From assembly GCF_000759675.1 (NCBI RefSeq), contig NZ_BAWM01000092.1:1-64000 (forward strand): DNA of 64,000 bases. Direction: 5' to 3'. The stretch is from Neobacillus niacini. GTDB taxonomy: Bacteria > Bacillota > Bacilli > Bacillales > Cytobacillaceae. Both the position numbers and the translations under genes were made by a program. Each line of letters opens with the position of its first letter. The stretch's first letter is position 1. Shown one piece after another: positions 51,788 to 61,658 of this stretch. The notes below the pieces were generated by a model. The model saw only the letters and a program-made list of their open reading frames with translations. It ran no database searches and was not told the origin of the DNA.

Positions 51788-52507
51788 TTATTTCAACTCT
51801 ACTGTATATGAAAACTTATCACCTCTAGCGATAGAAGCAGTATATTCAATAATGGAATCGTGCTCATAGGTTGTACGCTCAAGCATGAGGCTTGGGGTAT
51901 TTTCAATTATTTGAAGATATTCAGCTTCAATCGATCGTGTGGATACTGCTTTGAACGTTTCCCTCGCCCTGGTAATTGTTACTTTATAAGATTCACGGAA
52001 AATTTCATACATCGGCTTATTTTCTAACTGATTTTTTGTTAAATTTTCAAAACGAGAGACTGGGAGGTAAGAAGTTTCATAAAGCATTGGTTCATCATCT
52101 GCTAATCGCAGCCTGGTCACTTTATATAAATCTGAATTTTCTGATAGGTTCATTTTTTTTGCAATGTTATCCTCACAAATAATTTGTTCGAAGGAGAGTA
52201 TTTGGGTAGAAGGTTTTTTTCTTGCTCTCTTCATTTCTTCGGTAAAACTATAAAATTGGACTAGGCTTTGATTATATATTTTGGGAGAGACAAAGCTTCC
52301 CTTCCCATGTACTTTATAAATATATCCATCCCGTTCTAAAGATTGCATGGTTTGACGGACTGTGGTCCGGCTAACATTATATAAGTCACAGAGTTCTCTT
52401 TCAGATGGCAGCTTTTCATACTCTTTCAGTTCTCCAAGTTCAATTTTTTCGAGGAGGGTATCCATCAATTGAAAATATAGGGGTAATCTCGGATCTTTAA
52501 TCATCAT
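51788..52507 (-). CDS. GntR/HutC-family regulator with UTRA domain
   Basis: A 239-residue regulator. The winged helix is at about 8-75 (KLPSERELCDLYNVSRTTVR, HGKGSFVSP). A UTRA effector domain (about 95-235) has MLYETSYLPVSRF and LMLERTTYEHD. It should bind a phosphorylated sugar or similar. AAGGAGTAATAT precedes ATG 52507. It lies downstream of the two M60 genes in the same direction but beyond a terminator, so it has its own promoter and may control this locus. Confidence 0.88.
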   Translation of the reverse strand: MMIKDPRLPLYFQLMDTLLEKIELGELKEYEKLPSERELCDLYNVSRTTVRQTMQSLERDGYIYKVHGKGSFVSPKIYNQSLVQFYSFTEEMKRARKKPSTQILSFEQIICEDNIAKKMNLSENSDLYKVTRLRLADDEPMLYETSYLPVSRFENLTKNQLENKPMYEIFRESYKVTITRARETFKAVSTRSIEAEYLQIIENTPSLMLERTTYEHDSIIEYTASIARGDKFSYTVELK

Positions 52508-52616
52508 ATATTACTCCTTATTGCGTTAATTTAATCTATTTTCGAATACACTAATTATACATTGAAAGACTTTAGTATTCCATTGTCATTCTGTGAAGTC
52601 AGAAAATTAGCGCAGC

Positions 52617-52660
52617 AAAAAAGAGCCATGTCTTAAAAATGACATTGCTCTTTTTTACTA
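52617..52660. terminator. Terminator of the M60 peptidase genes
   Basis: AAAAAAGAGCCATGTC pairs with GACATTGCTCTTTTTT, with T-runs both ways. Confidence 0.85.
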
Positions 52661-52677
52661 ATGTGCTGCTTTACCTA

Positions 52678-55137
52678 TTATTTTTTCTCTTCTCTTATTA
52701 GCCATATCTCAGTCTTAGGTTTAGGAAGATTTAACGATTCAATTAGAGATTGAGTATCGTTCGAACAGTAAATTCCCCATTTAGAGAAATATTCTACCAG
52801 ATTTTCTCCCGCTGTTTTGGAAGCGATCGTAACAAAGGTGTCAATCATTTGCTGATTTGTTGCTGGGAGCTGTTCATCCGGCATCTCTCTATAAGTTGTA
52901 AAGATGCTCGTATAAAAATTCCAACCATAAACCATTCTAAGCTGCTGGAACATAACTAGTCTTTCAAAGTTTCCTAATTGCTTGTAAAGCTTATCAGGAT
53001 TTGGATCCAAGACAAATTCTAAAGCTCTGTCATATGAGTCTTTTCCATTGGTTTCGACCAATAGACGTGAGGGGTTATTGAATTTTTCTTGTGTAAGAAG
53101 GGAGAAAAGATTGACTGTCACTTCTCCAAGATCTCCCCAAGTCCACGGAGCCTGCTGATACTCATGTCCGATTTCATGCCAGAATCCCCAAGCGTTATTT
53201 TTGATATAGGATTCATCAAGTATGGAAGCCGCATAATTAGTGGAACCATTTTCAATTGGTAACATGATAGGATATCCAGCATGCATTAATCCGCCTTTAA
53301 TTTGTTTATCCAAAACAATACGGAAGGGGATCGGATGTCTTTTATTTGGCCTTTCTTTTTCTGTATCCAGCCCTGCGAGTCGATCATAATCCGTAATAAT
53401 ATCATCCCATAGTGACATGATTCGCCCGGGATCTTCCAGTTCCAATAAGTATTCAGATGGAAGGGTTATAATGAGTTTTTCTCCTTTTAATTCACCGAAC
53501 GGGGTAGTGGCACCTCTAGCCTTTATTTTTTGCCATTCTTGTTCGGTGGTCTTCCCAATTTCGTAGTAGGGTGCTTCGATTGCACCGCTTATGGAAAAAT
53601 CCGCTTGCTGATTGGGAGTATTAGTCATCATGGGAATAAAATAAATTAAACCACCGTATGGGCTGCTGACCACATTGGTTCCAGGAGTGAGTTTTTTAAA
53701 GTGAACAATATTCGGCACCCTTTTCCACTCTGACAATCCATTTAATTCATCATCGTGTGAGCCAATTTGGACACTAACATTTTCAACACCTTCAGGTACT
53801 TTAATGGTTATGTCTTTTCCTGGAGGTGCATACAGACCAGTGCTAATCCAGTTTTTGCTTGGTAAAGCACGAGTGTACATAAGGTCAGGGTTTCCTAGAT
53901 TAATAGATATCTTTTTGTCCTGAACAAGTTGTGCCGTTTCAGACACTTTTCCTGGAAATTCATCAGCATAAGGTGACGTTTCATTTCCTGCATCAATGGT
54001 GAAATGAGTAAATTGAAAGTTTAATAAAGAATTACGATAGGGCATTTCTCCCTTTTTAATAGGAAACTGAACTTTACCATATGAGGCAGCTTCATTAATC
54101 GCCCAATCATACAGTGGAGAATCTATTGTGATGGTTTCCAGGGTTTCGGTTAAGACACTTAGTAAAAGGTTTTTCTTTTTTTCGTTATCTGTACCAGCAG
54201 GGCCAAGATTAATATCTTCATAGCCTAAAACTCCATCCTCAATTTCCTTTCCTTGTTTTAGTCGATTTAAAAAGTGATTTTCCTTAATGGTATCGGGAGT
54301 CATATGATTTAACGTTCCGGATGAATTGGTTATTATATTAAGCAGAGATAAACCAGTCCTATTTAACAGATTCTGGACAGGGTAATGCTCGCTAATCCGG
54401 ATTCCTCTCCAGTTTCCGAGCTTTGCTCTTTTTTCTACAGGTGTATTTCTTGTAATGCCTTCTAAATTACCACCGTATATAGTAGCAATAATATTGCCGC
54501 CCTGATGTATATATTTTTCAAGAATAGGTATTTCACTTTCCTTAACAGATTCATCAATCAAAGCAACTGTATATTTATTGGGGTTTAACGAGCTTCTGTC
54601 CCATTTGTCTACTTTTACGACTTCTACGGGAAGAGAAGGGTCAATCGTTAAATCCTCTGAAGTCGTAATCAATTTTAAAGTCTTGTTAGTTGTTAAAGCT
54701 TCTTCATATCTTCCTGTATATTTTGTTCCCTTGCCATTATTAATAGCAGAATCCTCTGTTAACCACAGTAGTATATTACGAGAGAGCAAGCTTAGCGGCT
54801 CCTTATTATTTTGCAAAGAAAAATATCTTTGATCACCTGCTAACACAATTTTTCCATTCCCGTACCGGGATGCTGCCATATTTGGAATTGCCTCTGGGAC
54901 ATTGACAGTAAATGCATCTTCACCAATTGCAGCAACACCTCCGCTCCCAGAAACAACAGGGATTCCATCTAAATCTTTTATAAAAAAAGGGTAGTCTTCC
55001 TCCACTGAATGGGCTGGAGCCACACTTGTCTGGATGGGAGACTGAACTTCTGCAGCACCTGATGCTGGAACAGTTGCCGCAGATAAGAAGAGAAGGGAAA
55101 AGCATGAATACATCATTTTCTTAACTTGGGGTATCAT
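52678..55137 (-). CDS. Secreted M60-family metallopeptidase (first of two)
   Basis: An 819-residue exported zinc peptidase. The signal peptide ends near ASGAAE. An N-terminal accessory region (about 40-350) is followed by a beta-sandwich part (about 420-540) and the peptidase domain. The catalytic motif WHEIGHEYQQ (about 652) is followed by LGEVTVN with the third ligand Glu, the gluzincin pattern of M60/enhancin enzymes. Members cleave heavily glycosylated proteins such as mucins. It is co-directional with the second M60 gene, 83 bp downstream. The start has a fair site, GTGGTGA. Confidence 0.88.
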   Translation of the reverse strand: MIPQVKKMMYSCFSLLFLSAATVPASGAAEVQSPIQTSVAPAHSVEEDYPFFIKDLDGIPVVSGSGGVAAIGEDAFTVNVPEAIPNMAASRYGNGKIVLAGDQRYFSLQNNKEPLSLLSRNILLWLTEDSAINNGKGTKYTGRYEEALTTNKTLKLITTSEDLTIDPSLPVEVVKVDKWDRSSLNPNKYTVALIDESVKESEIPILEKYIHQGGNIIATIYGGNLEGITRNTPVEKRAKLGNWRGIRISEHYPVQNLLNRTGLSLLNIITNSSGTLNHMTPDTIKENHFLNRLKQGKEIEDGVLGYEDINLGPAGTDNEKKKNLLLSVLTETLETITIDSPLYDWAINEAASYGKVQFPIKKGEMPYRNSLLNFQFTHFTIDAGNETSPYADEFPGKVSETAQLVQDKKISINLGNPDLMYTRALPSKNWISTGLYAPPGKDITIKVPEGVENVSVQIGSHDDELNGLSEWKRVPNIVHFKKLTPGTNVVSSPYGGLIYFIPMMTNTPNQQADFSISGAIEAPYYEIGKTTEQEWQKIKARGATTPFGELKGEKLIITLPSEYLLELEDPGRIMSLWDDIITDYDRLAGLDTEKERPNKRHPIPFRIVLDKQIKGGLMHAGYPIMLPIENGSTNYAASILDESYIKNNAWGFWHEIGHEYQQAPWTWGDLGEVTVNLFSLLTQEKFNNPSRLLVETNGKDSYDRALEFVLDPNPDKLYKQLGNFERLVMFQQLRMVYGWNFYTSIFTTYREMPDEQLPATNQQMIDTFVTIASKTAGENLVEYFSKWGIYCSNDTQSLIESLNLPKPKTEIWLIREEKK

Positions 55138-55161
55138 TTTTTCACCACTTTCATTTTTTTT

Positions 55162-55199
55162 ATAAGTAGTCCGATAGGATAAGCTATCGACTCTACTTA
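55162..55199 (-). other. Hairpin between the two M60 genes
   Basis: ATAAGTAG and CTACTTAT plus an inner GATAG/CTATC form a long stem. No T-run follows on the minus strand, so mRNA processing or stability is more likely than termination. Confidence 0.5.
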
Positions 55200-55220
55200 T
55201 GAAATGATTGATTTTATTGG

Positions 55221-57650
55221 TTACTCGTATTCTCTTAATGTCTCAACAGCAACCTCAGGTTCTGGTAGATTTAATGCATTCACCTTTTGAATTCCTTCTT
55301 CTGTAAGACTCCAACCCCACTTCTGGTAAAAAGAAACAAGATTTTTGCCGGCTATTTTGGAAGTCATAAATAAAAGCATATCTTTCTTCTGCTGGTCTGT
55401 TGTTGGAAGCGTACTGCTATCAAGCTCACGATAGGCTTTATGCAATTTTGTATAGAAGTCCCATCCATATGCCAATTGAAGCTGTTTAAAAAATACCAGC
55501 TGATCCATCCCATCCAAGTTTGTAAATTTCTTCGAAGTGGAAGGATTGGCAATAAATTCAAAGGCTCTATCATAATGGGATTTCCCATCTGCACTTTTTT
55601 GGAGCAGCCTTTGAACATCCGTAAATTTTTCCTGAATATAAAGAGTATAGATATTCACCGAGACTTCTGTAATATCTCCCCACTTCCAAGAGTTTTGCTG
55701 GTATTCATGGCCCATTTCGTGCCAGAATCCCCATCCTCTAATCAATGCCAATTCTGGATCGACTACATGAGAAGCAGCTGGGTCAATTGGAATCATCATC
55801 GGGTAGCCTGCATGCATATAGCCTGCGCTAATCTGAACATCTGCCACATATCGGTGCTGTCTATCGGGACCTCTATGGGGGATTGGTAATTCAGGCGAGA
55901 TACTGACGAAAGTATTGTAGCTGGCTGTTATGTTATCCCAATGTTCTACGAGTGCTGCCGGGTCCTTTATTGTTAATAAAGACTCCTTTGGTAATGTGAA
56001 AATAACGTGCTCACCGACTAGTTCGCCCCAAGGTGCCGGGTTGTTCTTAATGGTACTGTGCCACTCTTCATTCGATGTTTGTCCCTTTACAAAGGTAGGG
56101 GACGAAACGGCACCGCTTATATTTATAGAAGATTTTGTATTCGCTTTTGCTTTTTTAGGAATGAGATAAATAAGGCCTCCATAAGGGCTTTTTATTTGAT
56201 TCGTCCCAGGCTCAAGCTTTTCTTGCAAGGCGACCACAGGCATACGGCTCCAGGTAGGTTTTCCTGTTAATACATCTGTGTGGGAACCGATTTGAACATA
56301 TAAATCCTCTGTTCCTTCTGGGACTTCAATGTTGATCATGCCTCCTGCAGGGGCATAAAGACCTGTACTGATCCAGTTCCCAGGAGGATATGCCATTCTT
56401 AAGTGGCTAAAATCCTCATAATCAAAATCGACCTGTATTTCTTTGTTAGTGATCAGAGGTGCATCCTGTGGAACCGGACCTGGAAAATGGTCGGCATACG
56501 GTGATTTTTCCCCATTCGGGTCTAAGGTTGCTTCGTTCACCTGATAGGCTAAAAGTGCACTTGAATAGGGATAATCGCTCTTAATAAAAGGCCATGTTAC
56601 GTTAAGCTGGCTTAAGTCAGAAAGTACTTTCTTTTGAAGAGGATGGCCCTCTACTAAGCCGGCTATGGTTCCACTGACAATTTGAGCAATAATTTCTTTC
56701 TTTTTAGTGGATGTCGCTCCTTCAGGACCAATATCAAGGGTGCTGACATCAAATGATCCATTTTCAATCGCCTTTGCTTTGTCAATAAGTGCAGGTACAT
56801 AATAATTTTGTGTTTTTTCATAGGAGAAAGGTGGCAGTGTTGCTGTCTTTGTGGTTGCTGTAATATTGGTTAGCGATAGGCCGACTTCGTTGAGGAACTT
56901 TTGAATACCGTAATCGGAAAGGTTTGGCTTACTGTTTTCATTCGCCATCCATTCTTTCGGATAACCTTCCATTACCCAGCCTTTTTCTCCAAAGATTACC
57001 GCTCCTCCCTGCTTCACATATTTAAGCAATGCTAGAACTTCTTTGTCTGATAAAGGCTGATGGAAATTATTAACGTAAACAACCTGGTGTTTTAACGGGT
57101 GTAAAAGAATGGATAAGAAATTATCTACGTGTTTTAACTCTATTGGTAAATCGGGACTGACTGGGATTTCTCTATTTGTCACCATTGTAATTTTTCCTTT
57201 GCCTTTTAAAGCATCCTCGTAGGTTAAATGAGGGGGCAGGACTTTATCCTTATCTGTCACCCATTTTAATATGTTACTAGCAACAGCTGTTTTTGTTGAA
57301 TCCGTATTTGTAAAATCAAAATACTCACTCATACCCGCTGCAACTACTCTACCTTTACCAAATCTAGCCGCACCAAGAATGGGAACCGTTTCGGGATTAA
57401 TCGCAACAGCAAAGGCATTCTCGCCGATGATACTTACACCACCTGCATGAGAACTGGAGTAACTAGGAAATCCTTGTAACCCATTATAGAACTTTGCCAA
57501 ATCGTTTTTTATCTGTTCCTGAGTAGACTCGCTTATTTCCTCCGCTTCCACAGTGCTTAATGCCTGTACTTCATTGTTGGCAAGGGGAACAATAGTGGGG
57601 CTTACAGCTAGACCACCTGCGAGCAGTACTGTTATTATATTTTTTTTCAC
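55221..57650 (-). CDS. Secreted M60-family metallopeptidase (second of two)
   Basis: An 809-residue paralogue of the neighbouring M60 protein with the same layout. It has a signal peptide (KKNIITVLLAGGLAVSPTIV), accessory part, beta-sandwich (PPGNWISTGLYAPAGGMINI) and the catalytic WHEMGHEYQQ (about 642) with ITEVSVN behind. GTG 57650 follows GGAAGAGGGTATAAC; the frame is open back to 57719 but starts within a short tandem repeat. It shares a control region with the divergent AraC sensor. Two intact copies suggest different glycoprotein targets. Confidence 0.88.
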   Translation of the reverse strand: MKKNIITVLLAGGLAVSPTIVPLANNEVQALSTVEAEEISESTQEQIKNDLAKFYNGLQGFPSYSSSHAGGVSIIGENAFAVAINPETVPILGAARFGKGRVVAAGMSEYFDFTNTDSTKTAVASNILKWVTDKDKVLPPHLTYEDALKGKGKITMVTNREIPVSPDLPIELKHVDNFLSILLHPLKHQVVYVNNFHQPLSDKEVLALLKYVKQGGAVIFGEKGWVMEGYPKEWMANENSKPNLSDYGIQKFLNEVGLSLTNITATTKTATLPPFSYEKTQNYYVPALIDKAKAIENGSFDVSTLDIGPEGATSTKKKEIIAQIVSGTIAGLVEGHPLQKKVLSDLSQLNVTWPFIKSDYPYSSALLAYQVNEATLDPNGEKSPYADHFPGPVPQDAPLITNKEIQVDFDYEDFSHLRMAYPPGNWISTGLYAPAGGMINIEVPEGTEDLYVQIGSHTDVLTGKPTWSRMPVVALQEKLEPGTNQIKSPYGGLIYLIPKKAKANTKSSINISGAVSSPTFVKGQTSNEEWHSTIKNNPAPWGELVGEHVIFTLPKESLLTIKDPAALVEHWDNITASYNTFVSISPELPIPHRGPDRQHRYVADVQISAGYMHAGYPMMIPIDPAASHVVDPELALIRGWGFWHEMGHEYQQNSWKWGDITEVSVNIYTLYIQEKFTDVQRLLQKSADGKSHYDRAFEFIANPSTSKKFTNLDGMDQLVFFKQLQLAYGWDFYTKLHKAYRELDSSTLPTTDQQKKDMLLFMTSKIAGKNLVSFYQKWGWSLTEEGIQKVNALNLPEPEVAVETLREYE

Positions 57651-57670
57651 GTTATACCCTCTTCCTACAT

Positions 57671-57694
57671 TTGTAATGTTGTAATGTTGTAATG
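57671..57694. repeat. Three tandem TTGTAATG octamers
   Basis: TTGTAATG is repeated three times without gaps, 20 bp upstream of the GTG start of the second M60 gene on the other strand. It may be a slippage-prone tract or a binding site. Confidence 0.6.
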
Positions 57695-57887
57695 ATGTTA
57701 CTACCAGTAAGCGCGTCATAATTGACTCAAGATGAAAGAATGATAGGGTAACCTGAAGAATAGTATTCTAGTAAGTTTTTCTTATGGATGTTATGATATA
57801 ATTACCAGTAACTTCAACTCAGCACCCAAATCGTTAATGAAAAGCAACTTACTATTTTATCAACGAACCCTCCTTTGTTACTTTTTT

Positions 57888-57901
57888 TGTAAGTGTTTTC
57901 A
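57888..57901. promoter_or_regulatory. cre-like site in the M60/AraC control region
   Basis: TGTAAGTGTTTTCA fits the CcpA cre consensus with one change in the central CG. The 425-bp region between the divergent genes has no other clear element. Confidence 0.5.
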
Positions 57902-58076
57902 CTGTAAACTAAGTTAACATCATCACTTGTGGAAATCAATTCTAAATTTTCGAAAAATACAAAATGGTAAATTTCGCCTATTTCTCTTTAGTACGTATTC
58001 TGATATTTTCGTGAAAAGGTGGCACTTTAAGGGAAATCTGACAATTCGTTACGTTAATGATATTTAGGAGGTAAAA

Positions 58077-60347
58077 ATGAAAAGGAGAAAGTTATTTTGG
58101 CAGATGCTGATGTACTTCGGTATTTTTATTATCTTATTTTCTTCCGTTACCACCTTCCTTTTATACAAGGACAGCAGTGAAGTGTACCAAAAGGAGCGAA
58201 GCCAGCATCAGAAAATCTTGCTGGAGCAGGCAAAAAAAAGTATTGATACAAGAATCCAGGTAGCTTTTAATGCTCTGATGCAACTGCAAAATAGCCAAGA
58301 ATATAAAGATTACATTAGGCCAAATCAAAAAGAAGACTATTATTACCGAATGCTGCAAGTGTTGAAACAGTTGAAAATCAATAATTCTGCATTTGCTAAT
58401 TTTGAATATAAAAGTGGGATACTGAATCTTGCAGATAACGTAGTCGTCACACAAGATTCAACGATGAACAGAGAAATGTTCTTTAAGGAATTAGGATTTT
58501 CTAAGAAGAATATTGCAGCATTAGAGAATTATGTACATAAATCAACTCCGCAATATGGTAATCATCAAGTCATGATCCTATCGAACGAAAATAATAGTGA
58601 TTATTTGACTTTAATTAAAAAGGAAACAAGTTTTAATAACGTAGAAACATTGTTCTTTATTTCTTTTTATGTAAAAAGCTTTTTTTCCTTTGTGGAAGGA
58701 GAGGGCAAGGAAGGCTTTGGCCTGGTAACAAAGGATGAAATAAAATATTTGCAGACCAACTTAGAATCCGCCAAGGTGGAGGACATCCTTAATCCTAAGG
58801 AATTAGCTAAATTGGATGAGCTTAGTTTTGAACACGGCTCTGTCACGACGGGAAAGGCTAGGTACGATATTCATCTTACACAGTCTGATATTCTCAGTAA
58901 TTTAAATTATGTTTATTTTTCACCAAAACCAGCTTCGATTGCAGCGATGAAAGAGGTGTATGTAAAAGCCTTTATGATCGGACTTTCGTTGTTAGCAGCA
59001 GGAATACTATTAGCAGCTTATTTTGTGAATCGAACGTATCGACCGATCCAACATATCATTCATCATTTGTCCCAATACCAAAAATATGAAGGGAATGATG
59101 AACTTTCTTTTATAAAAAGTACGACCGATCAAATTAGCACAATGAATGAAAATCTGAAGCAGACCATCGAGCTCAATAAGCTGCCGCTCAAACAGCAATT
59201 CCTAAACGAATTGGTTTTAGGACCCATGAATCAAAAAGAGTTTATAGAAAAATTAAATCGCTTTCACCTAAAAGTCAAACAGGAGAATTTGAAGGTCATC
59301 ATGATTGAGGTCGATTCCAATGTCGTGCTTCAGGAAAGACTTTCTAAAGAGGGGATCTTGTCGGTAAAACAGCAAATCCTTGGCATTCTTATTAAAGAAA
59401 TTGAGCCGATGTTTGCCTGTGAAATATTTGAATATGGCTATGAGAAAATCGTGCTGATCATTCATCAGGAAGATGTGGAAAATATTGTTTCAAAACTGGG
59501 GCTGTTATTCTCGACGATGAACAAAGAATTAGAGCTTAATATTATTACAGCTGTTGGCCAGCCTGTTGCAAAATTGGAAAATATCTATCATTCATTTGAA
59601 AGTGCGCTGAAAATTTTAGAGAGTAAATTCGCCTTGGAGAGGAACACAGTCCTCTCATACGAGGATTTTAAATATTTGGATCAGACCAACTTTTATTTTC
59701 CGTTTGAAGTCGAACGGAGCTTAATTCAACTAGTTGTTCAGGGAAACATTGAAAAAGCGGAAATAATCCTGAATCGTGTTCTTGAAGAAAATTTACTTTC
59801 TAAGAAGCTGACAAAGAATGCGCTCTCCCAATTTGTGTTCGCGATCAGAGGGACGATTAACCGGATATTGCAGGCGGCCAATAAAACATCGAAAGAGATT
59901 TTTGGTGATGAAATTTCCACCTTTCATTTTGAGCTTCAGCAAATTCATGATAAAGACCAATTAGAGGAGAGAATCCGTTTGATCTTTTCCGTGCTGTTAA
60001 CGCAAATCAGTACGACGGAGAGTAAGGAAGAAACGTCGATTGCGACGAAATTTTTGAATTATATTCAGCAAAACTATGAAAAAGATATTTCTCTCCATGA
60101 TCTCGCCGTTGAATTTGGGTTGTCTTCCAGCTATACCAGTACCATTTTTAAAAATCATACCGGTGAAAATTATAAAGATTACTTGAATAAATACCGAATA
60201 TTAAAAGCGCAGGAGATTTTAGAAAACAGAGAGGTAAAAATAAAGGAACTGGCCGGAATGGTAGGCTTCAACAATGTAAACACATTCATCCGTACATTTA
60301 AGAGATATGTAGGACTGCCGCCGGGACAATATGAAAAAAGTAGTTAA
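58077..60347 (+). CDS. Transmembrane AraC-family regulator
   Basis: A 756-residue sensor-regulator. Membrane segments lie at about 10-30 and 300-322 and enclose an extracellular domain that would sense a ligand. A linker with GGDEF-like decay or plain alpha/beta fold (about 370-560) is followed by the AraC DNA-binding domain (about 655-756), with ISLHDLAVEFGLSSSYTSTI and VKIKELAGMVGFNNVNTFIR. AGGAGGTAAAA precedes ATG 58077. Regulators of this build stand next to LplAB-type importers in many Firmicutes and probably activate them and the M60 genes. Confidence 0.88.
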   Translation: MKRRKLFWQMLMYFGIFIILFSSVTTFLLYKDSSEVYQKERSQHQKILLEQAKKSIDTRIQVAFNALMQLQNSQEYKDYIRPNQKEDYYYRMLQVLKQLKINNSAFANFEYKSGILNLADNVVVTQDSTMNREMFFKELGFSKKNIAALENYVHKSTPQYGNHQVMILSNENNSDYLTLIKKETSFNNVETLFFISFYVKSFFSFVEGEGKEGFGLVTKDEIKYLQTNLESAKVEDILNPKELAKLDELSFEHGSVTTGKARYDIHLTQSDILSNLNYVYFSPKPASIAAMKEVYVKAFMIGLSLLAAGILLAAYFVNRTYRPIQHIIHHLSQYQKYEGNDELSFIKSTTDQISTMNENLKQTIELNKLPLKQQFLNELVLGPMNQKEFIEKLNRFHLKVKQENLKVIMIEVDSNVVLQERLSKEGILSVKQQILGILIKEIEPMFACEIFEYGYEKIVLIIHQEDVENIVSKLGLLFSTMNKELELNIITAVGQPVAKLENIYHSFESALKILESKFALERNTVLSYEDFKYLDQTNFYFPFEVERSLIQLVVQGNIEKAEIILNRVLEENLLSKKLTKNALSQFVFAIRGTINRILQAANKTSKEIFGDEISTFHFELQQIHDKDQLEERIRLIFSVLLTQISTTESKEETSIATKFLNYIQQNYEKDISLHDLAVEFGLSSSYTSTIFKNHTGENYKDYLNKYRILKAQEILENREVKIKELAGMVGFNNVNTFIRTFKRYVGLPPGQYEKSS

Positions 60348-60352
60348 TTTTT

Positions 60353-60392
60353 GGGCGTGGACCGGATCTAAACATCCGGTTCATGCCTTTTT
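60353..60392 (+). terminator. Terminator after the AraC sensor
   Basis: GGCGTGGACCGGAT and ATCCGGTTCATGCC form the stem, followed by TTTTTTA. Confidence 0.85.
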
Positions 60393-60618
60393 TAATAAGA
60401 TTTATTGGTTTGTCACGTAGAAAGTCGTGAAAATAGTATATTCATTTTTTTGGAATATCTACAAATCTTTCAAAATAGAAGAAAACAAAACCGCCACAGC
60501 ACTTGATTGTTCGGAATTAAACGAATATTCGGATATACACCTTGAAAAATGAAGATAGAAACCTGACCCTTAGTTTTTTATGATGAGAATTAACAGAGAG
60601 AAGGAGGGGGATTTTCAT
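60393..60618. promoter_or_regulatory. Promoter region of the ABC importer
   Basis: No clean -35/-10 pair was fixed. The direct partner TTCATTTTTTTGGAATATC and A/T-rich bases stand near 60440. Activation by the upstream AraC sensor is expected. Confidence 0.3.
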
Positions 60619-60648
60619 TTGGATAAAGGAAAGCGCATTCATTGGTAG
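60619..60648 (+). CDS. Possible nine-codon leader peptide
   Basis: TTG 60619 stands 8 bp after the very strong AAGGAGGGGG and reads MDKGKRIHW-stop, ending 18 bp before the permease start. It may be a leader that loads ribosomes or senses translation. It is too short to judge as a gene. Confidence 0.3.
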   Translation: MDKGKRIHW

Positions 60649-60666
60649 TAAACACAGGAAGGATGG

Positions 60667-61650
60667 TTGCAGTTGAATAGTCCATTGTCAGAAGTAAAAG
60701 AAAAGATTGTTCCAGCAAACCGTTCGGTACTTGCTGGGAAGCTGCAGTCAATAAAAACGATTGTCTGGCGGGATAAATACCTCTATTTAATGTTAATTCC
60801 GTTTATTCTATGGTATTTAATTTTCGCCTACAAGCCGATGTACGGATTGCAAATTGCGTTTAAAGATTATAGTTTATTTAAGGGAATATCAGGTAGTCCC
60901 TGGGTGGGATTTGAAAACTTTGAACGTTTTTTTCAGAGTGAGTATTTTATCAGAAATCTAGTGAATACTTTTATGATCAATTTTTGGGGATTAATTTTTG
61001 CTTTCCCGGCACCAATTATTCTTGCTTTATTGTTAAATGAAGTAAAGAATATGATGTTTAAAAAGACCGTGCAGACGATTACTTATCTTCCACACTTTAT
61101 TTCGGTTGTCATCATCGCAGGGATCGTTACCAATTTTCTGGCGCCAACGAATGGAATTGTTAATATTTTTATTGAAAAATTTGGCGGCGAGAAAATTAAC
61201 TTCCTCGCGATGCCGGAATTCTTTCGTACCATCTATATTGGTTCGATGCAGATATGGAAGGATGTAGGCTATAGTGCCATTATTTATTTAGCGGCCATTG
61301 CCGGCATCAATCCAGCCCTTTATGAGGCGGCAAAAATGGATGGGGCGAACAGGTGGAAGCAAGTGTGGCACATCACCCTTCCAGGCATGCTGCCAACGAT
61401 TATGATATTACTAATCTTAAATCTAGGCAGCTTTCTAGAAGTAGGCTATGAATCAATTATCCTGTTATACCAGCCAGCTACCTATGAAACGGCCGATGTG
61501 ATTAACACGTATGTGTACCGAGCAGGTCTTCAAGGCGGAAACTATGAGGTAGGGGCAGCGGCCGGTTTGTTTAATTCGGTGGTAAGCTTGATATTAGTAG
61601 TTGTAGCCAACCAATTAAGTAAAAAAATGACTAACATTGGATTATGGTAG
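60667..61650 (+). CDS. ABC importer permease, LplB-like
   Basis: A 327-residue permease of the CUT1 sugar group with six membrane segments. It has the PMYGLQIAFKDYSLFKG motif typical of LplB and the ATPase-contact loop EAAKMDGANRWKQVWHITLP. TTG 60667 follows AGGAAGGATGG; TTG 60673 is an alternative. It pairs with the permease overlapping its 3' end. The ATPase is probably an MsmX-type shared subunit coded elsewhere. Confidence 0.93.
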   Translation: MQLNSPLSEVKEKIVPANRSVLAGKLQSIKTIVWRDKYLYLMLIPFILWYLIFAYKPMYGLQIAFKDYSLFKGISGSPWVGFENFERFFQSEYFIRNLVNTFMINFWGLIFAFPAPIILALLLNEVKNMMFKKTVQTITYLPHFISVVIIAGIVTNFLAPTNGIVNIFIEKFGGEKINFLAMPEFFRTIYIGSMQIWKDVGYSAIIYLAAIAGINPALYEAAKMDGANRWKQVWHITLPGMLPTIMILLILNLGSFLEVGYESIILLYQPATYETADVINTYVYRAGLQGGNYEVGAAAGLFNSVVSLILVVVANQLSKKMTNIGLW

Positions 61651-61658
61651 GTGATGAG

